Origin: Sulfuracidifex metallicus DSM 6482 = JCM 9184
Lineage (GTDB): Archaea > Thermoproteota > Thermoprotei_A > Sulfolobales > Sulfolobaceae
Reading direction: 5' to 3'
Assembly (NCBI GenBank): GCA_032834875.1
Contig: CP135238.1
Location: forward strand, 564,011 to 628,010
Length of the DNA stretch: 64,000 nucleotides
The notes beneath the pieces are model-generated. The model was given only the letters and a program-made list of their open reading frames with translations, ran no database searches and had not been told where the DNA came from. Numbering within the stretch: the first letter of the stretch is position 1; every line of letters starts with the position of its first letter. Position numbers and translations under genes: made by a program. Of the stretch, positions 18,696 to 27,577 are shown piece after piece.

Positions 18696-19094
18696 ATGGC
18701 AGAGATCGATGATTTAGTTAAGCAAATATCAGAGAGGTTGTCCGAGATGGCTAAGTTAATAAAGGACGACCATTCCCAAATTCAGGCAGTAGAGGATGAA
18801 AATATAGACGAGATCTTGGCCAAAAATAAGGTAGTAGTACTAGACTTTTGGGCCACTTGGTGTGCCCCTTGCCACTTGTATGAACCTGTCTTCAACAAGG
18901 TAGCTTCAAAGTATAAGGATAAGGCATTTTTCGGAAGGGTGAACGTGGATGAGAACAACAAAACAGCAGATAAATATAATATAATGAACATTCCTACTAC
19001 ATTAATCTTCGTTAACGGAAATTTGGAGGATACCCTTGTAGGTGCAATTGATGAAGAAACTTTAGAGAAAGCTGTTTCTAAATATCTACAATGA
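18696..19094 (+). CDS. trxA: Thioredoxin
   Basis: A 132-residue thioredoxin with the redox motif WCAPC (Cys56, Cys59) and the cis-proline in MNIPTT. A charged helical extension of about 30 residues precedes the fold, longer than in bacterial thioredoxins. No signal or membrane part, so cytosolic. It sits in an operon between the acyl-CoA synthetase-like gene and an orphan ABC ATPase whose start overlaps its stop by 4 bases (ATGA), which means coupled translation. Confidence 0.94.
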   Translation: MAEIDDLVKQISERLSEMAKLIKDDHSQIQAVEDENIDEILAKNKVVVLDFWATWCAPCHLYEPVFNKVASKYKDKAFFGRVNVDENNKTADKYNIMNIPTTLIFVNGNLEDTLVGAIDEETLEKAVSKYLQ

Positions 19095-19696
19095 TAAGGG
19101 CAAACGTAAAGAAAAGGTTAAGAGAATTCTTCTTGGACTCTTCGATAGATGATGAGGGGACTATAGCTATTACTGGAGAAAACGGAAGTGGAAAGTCCAG
19201 CCTTGCAAAAATAATAAACGGCTCCTTGAAGGAAGACGAAGGCTACATTATAATAAACGGTATAGATGTTACAAGTAAAAAGGTAGGCGAAAGGGGAGTT
19301 ATACTAGTTACTCCTTCGACATATATAGGGAACTTAAAGGCAGAAGACCACCTAAGGTGGGGCTATAGGAAGGGAATTAAGAGAGGAAACAAGTTAGATA
19401 TCGAGACTGTAATAAATGAACTTAAGGTACAAACTAACAAGAAAGTGGAAGACTTAAGCCTAGGAAACAAGGAAAGGATATCTCTTGCAACTGCGTTGCT
19501 GGGAAAACCTGACATCTTAATAGTCGATGAAGGGTTCTCTAACATTAATGACAAGTCATCTTTCATGGAAACTTATCTAAAACTGTGTAAAGCTAACTCT
19601 ATCCAGTTAATATTTATAACACAGGATCTTTCTGACGTAAAAATGACTGATCATCATTACATAATGATGAACGGCAAACTGAAAAGAGAATATTAG
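19091..19696 (+). CDS. Orphan ABC-type ATPase
   Basis: A 201-residue ABC nucleotide-binding protein. Walker A GENGSGKS is at 29-36, the signature reads LSLGNKER instead of LSGGQ (about 122-129), Walker B is ILIVDEG with Glu147, and the switch histidine position reads ITQD. There is no permease or solute-binding gene beside it. It could work with a distant permease or be a soluble ABC protein; sequence does not decide. Last gene of the synthetase-thioredoxin-ABC operon. Confidence 0.82.
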   Translation: MIRANVKKRLREFFLDSSIDDEGTIAITGENGSGKSSLAKIINGSLKEDEGYIIINGIDVTSKKVGERGVILVTPSTYIGNLKAEDHLRWGYRKGIKRGNKLDIETVINELKVQTNKKVEDLSLGNKERISLATALLGKPDILIVDEGFSNINDKSSFMETYLKLCKANSIQLIFITQDLSDVKMTDHHYIMMNGKLKREY

Positions 19697-19785
19697 TTTT
19701 AAGATCATTTTCAAAAATTTTCAAACATTGACCTGAATCTATGCATAAGAAACTGTAAATTGTTAAGTCAAATAATAATGAAGAT

Positions 19786-19792
19786 TTTTATA
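19786..19792 (+). promoter_or_regulatory. TATA box for glnA
   Basis: TTTTATA centred 26 bases before ATG 19815 but only 17 before ATG 19806. With leaderless transcription this favours the second ATG as the true glnA start. Confidence 0.5.
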
Positions 19793-19814
19793 CTCTTTAT
19801 CAATAATGGCGATC

Positions 19815-21227
19815 ATGCCAAAGTCACCAGAAGATGTCCTAAAGTTAATAAAGGAAAATAACCTTGGCTGGGTAGATCTACAATTCACCGATTTACCAGG
19901 TAGGTTACATCACATAACAATACCTTCTACTGACGTAGAGCTAGAGAGCTTTAAGAACGGTTTCGGTAAACTGGACGGAAGCAGCATAAGGGGTTTCACA
20001 GAGATATTTGAAAGCGATATGGTTCTAATGCCGATAGCTGATACTGCGTCGTTGGTTCCGTGGTCCGCTGGGGTCATGAGGATACTGACTGATGTATATT
20101 GGGGAGGAGGAAAGGGAAGATTTGAAAGGGATCCTAGAGGTGTAGCTAATACGGCAGAGAAGTTCCAAGAAGAGCGTGGATACAAATCTTTCTTTGGTCC
20201 TGAGCTAGAGTTTTTCCTGTTTGACAAAGTGGACCTAGATGTTGCTACCCCGCAATCAGGCACTGGATATAAGATCCATGCAAGGGAATCTCCATGGGAA
20301 GGGAGCGGTTCCTTCGTAATTAGATATAAAGAGGGCTATTATCCAGCTCCTCCAGTTGACAAGTTAATGGACGTTAGAGTAGAAATAGTAGATACACTAG
20401 TTAAATATTTTGGGTTTATAATCGAGGCTACTCATCATGAGGTTGCTACAGCAGGACAAGGAGAGATAGACTTCAGATTCTCTACCCTCACTGATACTGC
20501 AGATAAAGTTCAGACTCTAAAGTACGTCACTAAGAATGTAGCTGCAAAGCATGGGCTTACCGCAACATTCATGCCAAAACCAATCTACGGAGACAACGGA
20601 ACTGGAATGCACACACACTTTAGCTTATGGAGCAAAGATGGTAAGAACTTAATGTTCGATCCAAATGACGATTATGCTGAAATAAGCCAGACTGGAAGAT
20701 ATGTAATTGGAGGAATATTGCATCATGCTAGGGCACTTTCTGCTATAGCATCCCCCTCAGTTAACAGCTACAGGAGATTAGTCCCTGGCTTTGAGGCTCC
20801 TGTCTACACAGCGTGGAGCAGGGGTAACAGAAGTGCAATAATAAGAGTACCATCTTACTTCAGGGGTATCGAGAATGCTAAAAGGATAGAGTATAGAGCC
20901 CCAGATCCATCAACTAATCCTTACTTGTTATTCTCAGCAGTCCTAATGGCAGCATTAGATGGAGTAAACAAAAAGATGGACCCAGGAGATCCTGTAGACG
21001 AGAACATATATCACCTAACCCCTGAGAAAAGAAGAGAGAAAGGAATAAGGGAACTGCCAAGAAGCCTAGATGAAGCCTTAGACGAGTTAGAAAGTGACAA
21101 GGAGTTTCTCAAGCCCGTGTTCAGTAATTCAATTATCGACACTTACATCGACCTAAAGAGACAGGAAGCTAAAACACTACAAATGTATCCTCATCCTATG
21201 GAACTGTATTACTATCTAGATTCATAG
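19815..21227 (+). CDS. glnA: Glutamine synthetase, type I
   Basis: Joins ammonia and glutamate with ATP. About 470 residues, the usual type I length. Seen: the N-terminal beta-grasp with [12 protein letters not shown], the GSSIRGF region, the catalytic GPELEFFLF, and GTGMHTHFS with metal ligands. The tyrosine adenylylation loop of enterobacterial GSI is not evident: the region near the C-terminus is [17 protein letters not shown] 19815 is chosen by TATA spacing over ATG 19806. A T-rich stretch follows the stop. Convergent with a solute-binding-domain regulator. Confidence 0.96.
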   Translation: MPKSPEDVLKLIKENNLGWVDLQFTDLPGRLHHITIPSTDVELESFKNGFGKLDGSSIRGFTEIFESDMVLMPIADTASLVPWSAGVMRILTDVYWGGGKGRFERDPRGVANTAEKFQEERGYKSFFGPELEFFLFDKVDLDVATPQSGTGYKIHARESPWEGSGSFVIRYKEGYYPAPPVDKLMDVRVEIVDTLVKYFGFIIEATHHEVATAGQGEIDFRFSTLTDTADKVQTLKYVTKNVAAKHGLTATFMPKPIYGDNGTGMHTHFSLWSKDGKNLMFDPNDDYAEISQTGRYVIGGILHHARALSAIASPSVNSYRRLVPGFEAPVYTAWSRGNRSAIIRVPSYFRGIENAKRIEYRAPDPSTNPYLLFSAVLMAALDGVNKKMDPGDPVDENIYHLTPEKRREKGIRELPRSLDEALDELESDKEFLKPVFSNSIIDTYIDLKRQEAKTLQMYPHPMELYYYLDS

Positions 21228-21275
21228 AAGCTTTTTTCCTACCTTTCCTTTAATTAAAAAATGAGATTATATTTT

Positions 21276-22172
21276 TCAGCTATCTTTAAACGAAATCGAA
21301 ACCTTCCTCATCTTTTCCATGTCCTTATTGTCAAGGTAACTTTCAAATTCATAGTTTACGACAGCTTGACTTAAAATTGAATAATCAAAATTTAGGAAGT
21401 AAGCGTAGTCCCTCAACCATCTCTCCTTCGATGATAAAAACGATGAAAATGATTCCTCATAAATCATTTTAATTTTTTCCTCATTTATGCCTTTCCTGAC
21501 AGCCAATGTACAACAATGCTCATGGTCAAAGTATTCTACTTTAAACCCAATGTTCCTTAAACTGGTGAGATAAGGTTCCCAAATTGCTATGGAATTTACT
21601 TCCTTTCTTTCTAATTTCCTCATGAGATCCTTAGGACCTTTAACGTGTACTATATCTGCTTCTTCACAGTAGTCCAAAGCCCATGCTTCCATGCTAGACA
21701 TAAAGGTTGATCCGACCTTACCGCATTGTTCTCCCACTATTCCCCCTCCTCCTTTAGCTCCTCCAGCTATTATTTCTATATTATTGAAAATATTTTTAAA
21801 AAATAATTGAGTCACTACAGGTGACATACCTACATCTAACTTGCCCAAGACCAAATCTCTAGTTAAGCTAACTCCATCGCTATAAACTCTCAACTCAGTG
21901 TTAAAGCCTGCATTTTTGACCATCTTGTAAAAGGGAATGATAAAAGGATATTCTGCAGCCTCGATTATCCCTATTCTTAGGGAATTATTTAAGGAAACGT
22001 TTAGATTCTTACCCATTATTCGTTGTCTTGTTATTAACCCTTCCTTTTCAAGCTCTGAGAGAATCTCTGATAATCTACTTTTAGATAGCTTAGTAAGTTC
22101 TCTAAGTTCAGATTGAGGTAAGCTACCTCCGTTCTCCTTTAACAAAGAAAGGATTAGATGCTTACTTGACAT
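21276..22172 (-). CDS. Winged-helix regulator fused to a type 2 solute-binding domain
   Basis: A 298-residue protein. Residues 1-60 are a MarR-like winged helix (ELRELTKLSKSRLSEILSEL and the wing). From about 65 to the end it resembles SsuA/THI5-type periplasmic-binding domains: RIGIIEAAEYPFIIPFY, LVLGKLDVGMSPV, and a hinge region with SIAIWEPYL. There is no signal peptide, so the binding domain should act inside the cell as ligand sensor. Six cysteines occur in the second domain. It lies between folE (26 bases upstream) and convergent glnA. The ligand is unknown; nitrogen or pterin compounds are guesses from context. Confidence 0.72.
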   Translation of the reverse strand: MSSKHLILSLLKENGGSLPQSELRELTKLSKSRLSEILSELEKEGLITRQRIMGKNLNVSLNNSLRIGIIEAAEYPFIIPFYKMVKNAGFNTELRVYSDGVSLTRDLVLGKLDVGMSPVVTQLFFKNIFNNIEIIAGGAKGGGGIVGEQCGKVGSTFMSSMEAWALDYCEEADIVHVKGPKDLMRKLERKEVNSIAIWEPYLTSLRNIGFKVEYFDHEHCCTLAVRKGINEEKIKMIYEESFSSFLSSKERWLRDYAYFLNFDYSILSQAVVNYEFESYLDNKDMEKMRKVSISFKDS

Positions 22173-22198
22173 ATATTATAGAAAATCTTCAAAAATGC

Positions 22199-22828
22199 CT
22201 ATAATAAGTTTTGCTTCGTAGACGATTCTATAAGCCTCATGGCTTGATTCCTCAACGAGCGGTTTGTTTTCAAGACTCCCCTTGTAGCTATTGAAACCAA
22301 ATTAGCTTCCCTGTCCTTAACACCTCTCACGAAAGAGCACATATGTATTCCGCTTCCTACAACAAGGACTCCCTTAGGTTCAACTTCGCTATTCATCAAT
22401 GCATCTGCTATTTGCGATACAAGCCTCTCTTGTATTTGAGGTCTAGAAGCGTAATAATTGGTTATTCTTATTATTTTGCTGAAACCTGCTACTCTTCCAC
22501 CCTTTCCTACTACATATGCTACGTGTATTTTACCTATAAAGGGAAGAAGGTGATGTTCACATAGAGAGGAGAAACCTATATCCTTTGCAACTATAAGTTG
22601 GTCCTCTTCATATTCGCCTTCTTCCTCTCCCTCTGAAAGCTTGAAAACCTTTATCTCGGGAGGATCTGTCCTTAAACCTGACGTCATCTCGTACAGAGCT
22701 TTGGCAACTCTAGCTGGAGTTTCCCTTAAACCCTCCCTGTTCGTATCTTCTCCTAGAAGCTCTAAGATTTCCTTAACGTGCCTAGATATTTCCTCTATAA
22801 CTTTCTCTTTATAGCCTATTTTCTCCAT
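22199..22828 (-). CDS. folE: GTP cyclohydrolase I, FolE type
   Basis: Converts GTP to 7,8-dihydroneopterin triphosphate. The 209-residue protein has the zinc ligands Cys90 and His93 in CEHHLLPF and Cys164 in [10 protein letters not shown], plus the substrate loop [12 protein letters not shown]. An acidic insertion [11 protein letters not shown] lies at about 66-76. It may start pterin synthesis together with the beta-RFAP synthase at 16422-17297, or supply a queuosine/archaeosine-type precursor. TATA-like AT-rich sequence precedes the ATG. Confidence 0.95.
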   Translation of the reverse strand: MEKIGYKEKVIEEISRHVKEILELLGEDTNREGLRETPARVAKALYEMTSGLRTDPPEIKVFKLSEGEEEGEYEEDQLIVAKDIGFSSLCEHHLLPFIGKIHVAYVVGKGGRVAGFSKIIRITNYYASRPQIQERLVSQIADALMNSEVEPKGVLVVGSGIHMCSFVRGVKDREANLVSIATRGVLKTNRSLRNQAMRLIESSTKQNLL

Positions 22829-22906
22829 TGTAACCTACCATCTGCTTCCTTAAAATTAATACTTTTTTACAAAGGGTCTAACTAGCATTTTTAATGCCTC
22901 TATAGA

Positions 22907-23971
22907 TTATAGAAGCTTGTAGGAAGTTTCTAGCACCTCGGGTTTGCCCTTAGTTACTACGATAGTATCCTCGATTCTAATCCCGAACTTATTAGGTATA
23001 TATATTCCAGGTTCAACTGTCACTATCATATTCTCTTTGAGAATATCCCTCGATGTGAAAGACACGTAAGGTTTCTCGTGGACTTCAATGCCAACTCCAT
23101 GTCCAGTGGAGTGAATGAAATACTTTCCGTATCCTGATCTCTCTATAACTTTTCTAGCTGTCATGTCTACCTCTGAGGCTTTTGCACCGTCCCTAACTTG
23201 GTCTATTGCTTCAAGTTGAGATTGTAATACAATCTCATAGATTTTCCTGACTTCTTCCTTTGGGGAAGGTATAAATGTCCTAGTACTGTCAAAGCAATAT
23301 CCATTATATTTAGCCCCTATATCCACTACAGCTGGCATTCCCTTCTCAAATACCTTATTAGAAGGTATGTGATGAGGCTTGGATGAGTTTTCAGCAAATG
23401 CCACTATGGAAGGAAACGCGTAGTCTTCTGCACCTTCTTCTTTCATTGTCATATCTATATAACCTGCAACTTGTTTTTCGGACACATTACCTGAGAGAAC
23501 TTTTTCCATTCCTACCTTCATTGCAGAGGAAGTGATTTTGCCAGCTTCCTTTATCATTGAAATCTCCATATCATCCTTTACGGACCTTTGCTCTAAAACT
23601 AGATCCGACACATCAATTAAATCTGATAATAGATTCTTGAACTGAAGAAACGTTGTAGAGTTAAGCCAGTTCATATCAATACCAATTTTCTTGTGACCGT
23701 CTAGAAGTTTCTGAAAAACGGAAAGCATTGAACCTTCAAATGTATTTTCAGTTATTTTGAAAGGAAAGTAACTTACGACCTCCAACCCAACTTCCATAGC
23801 TCTGTTCCTCTCAAGTTCTGGAACAACTAACGTAGATCTGCCGTCACATAAAACCAGAGAACCTGCACCCTCAAAGTTAACGTAATAATAGAGATTAGGT
23901 TCAGCAGTTATAATTACGCATTCTGAACCGCTTCTTTCTCTTATTTCCTCAAGTTTCTGAAGTCTTTTCAT
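22907..23971 (-). CDS. pepQ: Xaa-Pro dipeptidase (M24 peptidase)
   Basis: A 354-residue pita-bread metallopeptidase. N-terminal creatinase-like domain to about 120, then the catalytic domain with the five metal ligands in [17 protein letters not shown] (two Asp), [12 protein letters not shown] (His), VTVEPGIY (Glu) and GIRIEDT (Glu). It splits dipeptides ending in proline. The start overlaps the moaA stop by 4 bases, so moaA and pepQ are co-translated although the functions are unrelated. Confidence 0.94.
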   Translation of the reverse strand: MKRLQKLEEIRERSGSECVIITAEPNLYYYVNFEGAGSLVLCDGRSTLVVPELERNRAMEVGLEVVSYFPFKITENTFEGSMLSVFQKLLDGHKKIGIDMNWLNSTTFLQFKNLLSDLIDVSDLVLEQRSVKDDMEISMIKEAGKITSSAMKVGMEKVLSGNVSEKQVAGYIDMTMKEEGAEDYAFPSIVAFAENSSKPHHIPSNKVFEKGMPAVVDIGAKYNGYCFDSTRTFIPSPKEEVRKIYEIVLQSQLEAIDQVRDGAKASEVDMTARKVIERSGYGKYFIHSTGHGVGIEVHEKPYVSFTSRDILKENMIVTVEPGIYIPNKFGIRIEDTIVVTKGKPEVLETSYKLL

Positions 23972-24882
23972 AGTTTATACTTAAAGTTAGGCTCTCTAAT
24001 AGCTATCGCAATTTCAAATGCTGACCTTATCATCGGTTCTGCAATATCGCCTTTATCTAGTATATTTGAAATATCTATTGTGCGATCTTCTCTATAAAGG
24101 CATGTCTTCAATTTACCATCAGATGTGAGCCTTATCCTGTTACAGCCTGCACAGAACAATGGATTAGCATAGGGTTTAACTACCTCTATTACCATGCCTG
24201 ACGGCATAACATATCTAGGTCTCATGTGCTTAGACCTTATTTCTTTTTTGATAGAAATTTTCTGCAACTTAGATTCTAAATCGTAAAGGAAAACGTGACT
24301 ATCAAAAGCGTTCTTCCCCAGTCCAACTGGGTGCATTTCAATTAGATGAATTTCATCAACGCCTAAGGAGTCAACTAAAGAGATAGTAGCTTCAACGTTA
24401 GCTAGATTCCTTTTCGTAACTACAATGTTTACCTTCACTGGCTTAAGTCCGACGGAAATTGCATTTCTTATTCCATCTAATACTTTGCTAAATCCGTCTA
24501 CGCCAGTAATAGATTTGAAGGAATTACGATCTGAACCGTGAAGACTTACATTTACCCTGGAAAGTCCAGCTTCTTTTAATTTGCCAGCTAAATCACTTAG
24601 GAGAAAGCCGTTAGTAGTCATTGAAACTTCGAATCCTAGGGAGGAAAGATCTCCAATTATTTCAAACAAATCTCTCCTTAACGTTGGTTCTCCTCCCGTG
24701 AGTTTTATTGTCCTAACTCCAAACTCCCTTGAAACCTTAGCCACATTAACTATCCCTTGTCTGGAAACTCCATAGAAAGAGTCCCCTTCACCTTCCATAT
24801 GGCAGAAGAAGCATTTGAAATTGCAGACATGAGTCAATGTAATCCTTAGGTCTTCAATAGGTCTACCAAAACGATCAATCAT
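23968..24882 (-). CDS. moaA: GTP 3',8-cyclase MoaA
   Basis: Radical SAM enzyme that begins molybdenum/tungsten cofactor synthesis. 304 residues: N-terminal cluster CNFKCFFC (Cys20, Cys24, Cys27), SAM motif LTGGEPTLR, and the second cluster site [18 protein letters not shown]. The protein ends NFKYKL and lacks the C-terminal Gly-Gly tail described for bacterial MoaA. It is first in a moaA-pepQ pair and divergent from a small Zn-ribbon gene. MoaC is 21 kb away in the window. Confidence 0.94.
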   Translation of the reverse strand: MIDRFGRPIEDLRITLTHVCNFKCFFCHMEGEGDSFYGVSRQGIVNVAKVSREFGVRTIKLTGGEPTLRRDLFEIIGDLSSLGFEVSMTTNGFLLSDLAGKLKEAGLSRVNVSLHGSDRNSFKSITGVDGFSKVLDGIRNAISVGLKPVKVNIVVTKRNLANVEATISLVDSLGVDEIHLIEMHPVGLGKNAFDSHVFLYDLESKLQKISIKKEIRSKHMRPRYVMPSGMVIEVVKPYANPLFCAGCNRIRLTSDGKLKTCLYREDRTIDISNILDKGDIAEPMIRSAFEIAIAIREPNFKYKL

Positions 24883-24920
24883 AATATACTCTTATTATTT
24901 CCTCGAATTAAAAATGTTGT

Positions 24921-25106
24921 ATGAACGAAGTAGATTGCCCTAGATGCAGGATAAAAATGGAATTCCTAGTAGAGGCAGAGTTAGGACAAGCAAGTAAAAT
25001 AATAAAATATTTCTACAAATGCCCAGCATGTGGTACCAGAATCCTTGACCAAGAGGTTAGGACTAGAAGAGACAACGATAAAGTAGTCATAGATATTCTG
25101 CGCTGA
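24921..25106 (+). CDS. Small zinc-ribbon protein
   Basis: A 61-residue protein with CPRC (about 6-9) and CPAC (about 36-39), two knuckles of a zinc ribbon 27 residues apart, ending in a charged tail. Divergent from moaA with a 38-base gap, and its 3' end overlaps the convergent kinase-like gene by 20 bases. The spacing and composition look like archaeal zinc ribbons of transcription or translation proteins, but I do not recognise a family. Confidence 0.7.
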   Translation: MNEVDCPRCRIKMEFLVEAELGQASKIIKYFYKCPACGTRILDQEVRTRRDNDKVVIDILR

Positions 25107-25755
25107 TCTTCTTAAGCTCCAATAGATGTGGAGGAGGAAAAAGAGCAAGTAAGGGAGCATTTTTAACTCCAGTTAGTTTAAGTGCTATTTCCCTATTCAA
25201 CTCGTAAGACGATAAAAATTCCCTTACGGCTTCCCTAAAATCGACAACCTCATTGATGAAGAGAAAACTCGAAAACAACGTGAGAACTAGAATGTCCCAC
25301 GCTTTATATTCGCTGGAGCTATTCCTTGTGGATTGCTCGGCGTCTATGACGAAGACAGTCTCTCCACTTATCATGAAATTAGAAGGCTTTGTATCCCCCA
25401 TGACAAATCCCTTTTCATGGATTTCTTTCATCACATAGCCTAGAAGCCTAAAATCCTTCTTGTCGTTGGTCACCTCTCTACCTTCAACAAATTCCCTGAA
25501 AAGACACATCTTCTCCATATCCATATCTATAATTCTTGGAACTCTAACTTTACTCCATTTCTCTGTAAAAAACTCAATTTCTCTTCCCATTCTCTCAATT
25601 GGTTGAGATGCATAAGGATAGTTATTAAAAATTCCAGAAATTAGAAACCATTTTATTCCGAAAATAGAAGAATAACATTTAGTTACAAACTTCTTCCCTT
25701 CATTACACTCTACTTTAGACTGAGTGTAAAATGAGGGAGTTATCTTTATCTTCAT
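25087..25755 (-). CDS. Atypical protein kinase-like protein (Bud32/RIO-like)
   Basis: A 222-residue kinase-fold protein. The catalytic loop reads HEKGFVMGDTKPSNFM (Asp121, Lys123, Asn126) and the metal-binding motif is VIDAEQS (Asp138) where DFG is usual. The N-lobe shows no clear glycine-rich loop. It differs from true Bud32, which has IHGDLTTSN. The upstream small gene overlaps by 41 bases. It could be an active kinase of small Bud32/RIO type or an ADP/ATP-binding pseudokinase; the substrate is unknown. Confidence 0.7.
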   Translation of the reverse strand: MKIKITPSFYTQSKVECNEGKKFVTKCYSSIFGIKWFLISGIFNNYPYASQPIERMGREIEFFTEKWSKVRVPRIIDMDMEKMCLFREFVEGREVTNDKKDFRLLGYVMKEIHEKGFVMGDTKPSNFMISGETVFVIDAEQSTRNSSSEYKAWDILVLTLFSSFLFINEVVDFREAVREFLSSYELNREIALKLTGVKNAPLLALFPPPHLLELKKISAEYL

Positions 25756-25906
25756 CCGTATGTGTTACGATTCTTAGCCTTATTAATTCACCATCATCAT
25801 AAACCTCTTCAGGCTTAACATTCAAAACTTCAGAAATATTTGAAACTTTTGGATAAAAATCTAGAATATCACCTTTCTTATTTAAAATTACTATTAGCTC
25901 AGACAC
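25715..25906 (-). CDS. Small protein of unknown function
   Basis: A 63-residue acidic protein with an N-terminal strand LIVILNKKGDILDFY and a predicted helix around 24-36. Its end overlaps the start of the kinase-like gene by 41 bases, so the two are probably expressed together. I recognise no family. It is short and overlapping, so a spurious frame cannot be excluded, but its composition is protein-like. Confidence 0.5.
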   Translation of the reverse strand: MSELIVILNKKGDILDFYPKVSNISEVLNVKPEEVYDDGELIRLRIVTHTDEDKDNSLILHSV

Positions 25907-25921
25907 GAACTATAAGTTGTT

Positions 25922-26815
25922 TCAATGTGTTTTTAAAATTTGCTCCAGCACATCCACGTATTTAAATGCATCATCAGGGAATATGAGAACTGTAGTTCTA
26001 TCGTCTTTTACTTTGTTAAATGCAGAAACTGTTGCTCCTGCACTAATTCCTATAAGAATACCAGAAGTACGTCCTATGAGCTTGACTCCGTCCACGGCTT
26101 CCTCAAGACTTATATCCATAACCCTATCTACCTTACCCAAGGCTAACAATGAATTATTTGAAAAGTCCTGTCTTTTTAATCCAGGTATTCTAGAGCCCTC
26201 TGCTGGTTGGACTCCTATTATCTCTACTTCGTCCCCATATTTTTCCTTAAAGTACTTAGAGATTCCTGCTATATGACCCCCAGTCCCCATTGTTGCAATT
26301 ATACGTTGTGGAGTCAAACCTTGAGAAGTCAATTGCTCATCTATCTCCTTAGCAGTAGTATTATAATGAGCTAGCAAATTTACTGGATTATTAAACTGAT
26401 CTAAATTTACTGCGTTACTGACAGAGGAATATTGCTTAACTAAGGGTATAAGGTCTGCTGTCTTCTCCCCAGCTGTAAAAACTTCTGCACCTAGAATTGA
26501 TGCAAATAATCGATATACCTTTGAGGCTGTCGCAGGGACGAACATGGTAAAATTGATGCCGTGAGATGAAGCCATAGAAGCTAACGCTATGCCAGTATTA
26601 CCAGAAGTAGCTTCGACCATGGCTTTAGCTTCCCTCTTAATCGCCTCCTTAAAAAGATAGTACGCCGTCCTATCCTTTATACTTCTGCTAAACGGATTGT
26701 AGAACTCTAACTTTCCCCATACATCTTTTCCTATGTTTAACTTTAGAAGGGGAGTAGGCCACATCCCCTCTAGGAGATCAATCGAGTCTTCAAATACGTG
26801 AAGATCTTTTGACAC
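25922..26815 (-). CDS. PLP-dependent cysteine synthase-like protein
   Basis: A 297-residue fold-type II enzyme. The PLP lysine is in [11 protein letters not shown], the phosphate loop is SGNTGIALA, and GTGGHIAG and [10 protein letters not shown] follow. Members make cysteine from O-acetylserine or O-phosphoserine and sulfide, or act on threonine; the exact substrate is not decided. The nearby TusA/DsrE genes give a loose sulfur context. It lies 15 bases upstream of the small-protein and kinase pair, so all three may be one transcript. Confidence 0.88.
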   Translation of the reverse strand: MSKDLHVFEDSIDLLEGMWPTPLLKLNIGKDVWGKLEFYNPFSRSIKDRTAYYLFKEAIKREAKAMVEATSGNTGIALASMASSHGINFTMFVPATASKVYRLFASILGAEVFTAGEKTADLIPLVKQYSSVSNAVNLDQFNNPVNLLAHYNTTAKEIDEQLTSQGLTPQRIIATMGTGGHIAGISKYFKEKYGDEVEIIGVQPAEGSRIPGLKRQDFSNNSLLALGKVDRVMDISLEEAVDGVKLIGRTSGILIGISAGATVSAFNKVKDDRTTVLIFPDDAFKYVDVLEQILKTH

Positions 26816-26889
26816 AATACGGACCTACCTCAATCTACTTAAGTAAATTACACTTAATATTTATAGTTTTTTATTTGCCATGAGGATGT

Positions 26890-27120
26890 TCATTCTTTTC
26901 TTATGAGCTTAATTCTCACGTTAAATCTGTTCCCTTCTTTTTGATACCCATGATATTCATTACCAGTTTCCTTACACCATTTCTCTAATTCCAAGGCGGC
27001 AGCCTCCCAATCAGTAGACACAAGTATTTCTTCTTGTTGCCCTACTTGAAGGGAATTCCAAACCTTAAAAACGTCTAAAACTACCATTGGACATACTCCG
27101 TCTGCCTTTATGATTCTCAA
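26890..27120 (-). CDS. TusA-like sulfur carrier
   Basis: A 76-residue TusA-fold protein with the active cysteine in ADGVCPMVVLDVFKVW (Cys10); the usual CPxP is CPMV here. TusA proteins carry persulfide sulfur or thiosulfate in the cytosol. It starts with TTG inside the stop of the DsrE-like gene (TTGA overlap), so the pair is translationally coupled. Confidence 0.8.
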   Translation of the reverse strand: MRIIKADGVCPMVVLDVFKVWNSLQVGQQEEILVSTDWEAAALELEKWCKETGNEYHGYQKEGNRFNVRIKLIRKE

Positions 27121-27539
27121 AGAGTAACCACCACATCTGATTCTTTTGCGGAAAGTAAAAAGGATATACCACCTGACAATTTTACGTTCTCCATCAAATC
27201 CTCTTTAGAAACTTTAGCTATTCTCAAACCAGCCTCGTCTACGAAGAACTGAACGCCCGCGTCCATTGCTCTCTTCAAGAGAGTATCAATGTTAGTTATT
27301 CCTAGCTTTTTCATTTGCCTTTGTACGAAAAATCTTGCTAGTCCCCCAATGCTCAGTTTTGATCTGGCCTTAGACCCTTTTTCTCCCTTTGCTAAGAGGA
27401 CTACAGCTTGAGAGGTTACAAAGACATTAACGTCCCATCCTAAGGTTCTAGCTTCTGTTGCCATGACCAGAGCGTGATAGAACTTATCCATTGTATTATC
27501 TGCCTGAAGAATAGTAAGCTTTCGCTTTTCCATAATCAA
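27117..27539 (-). CDS. DsrE-family protein without cysteine
   Basis: A 140-residue DsrE/DsrE2-like protein. The fold pattern is visible: LTILQADNTMDKFYHALVMATEA at the N-terminus (quoted in part elsewhere), GWDVNVFVTSQAVVLL, then GVQFFVDEAGLRIAKVSKEDL and GGISFLLSAKESDVVVTL. The position where DsrE proteins carry the sulfur-binding cysteine holds Asp, and the whole protein has no cysteine. It is coupled to TusA. A scaffolding or membrane-linked role is possible; sulfur transfer by the usual mechanism is not. Confidence 0.75.
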   Translation of the reverse strand: MIMEKRKLTILQADNTMDKFYHALVMATEARTLGWDVNVFVTSQAVVLLAKGEKGSKARSKLSIGGLARFFVQRQMKKLGITNIDTLLKRAMDAGVQFFVDEAGLRIAKVSKEDLMENVKLSGGISFLLSAKESDVVVTL

Positions 27540-27577
27540 TTAAAAGCCCCGTCCATATTAAAAGGTAGATTTCAGAT

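Noticed and set aside
25087-25755. True Bud32/KEOPS kinase
   Set aside because: The catalytic loop lacks the Bud32 pattern HGDLTTSN and no Kae1, Cgi121 or Pcc1 gene is nearby.
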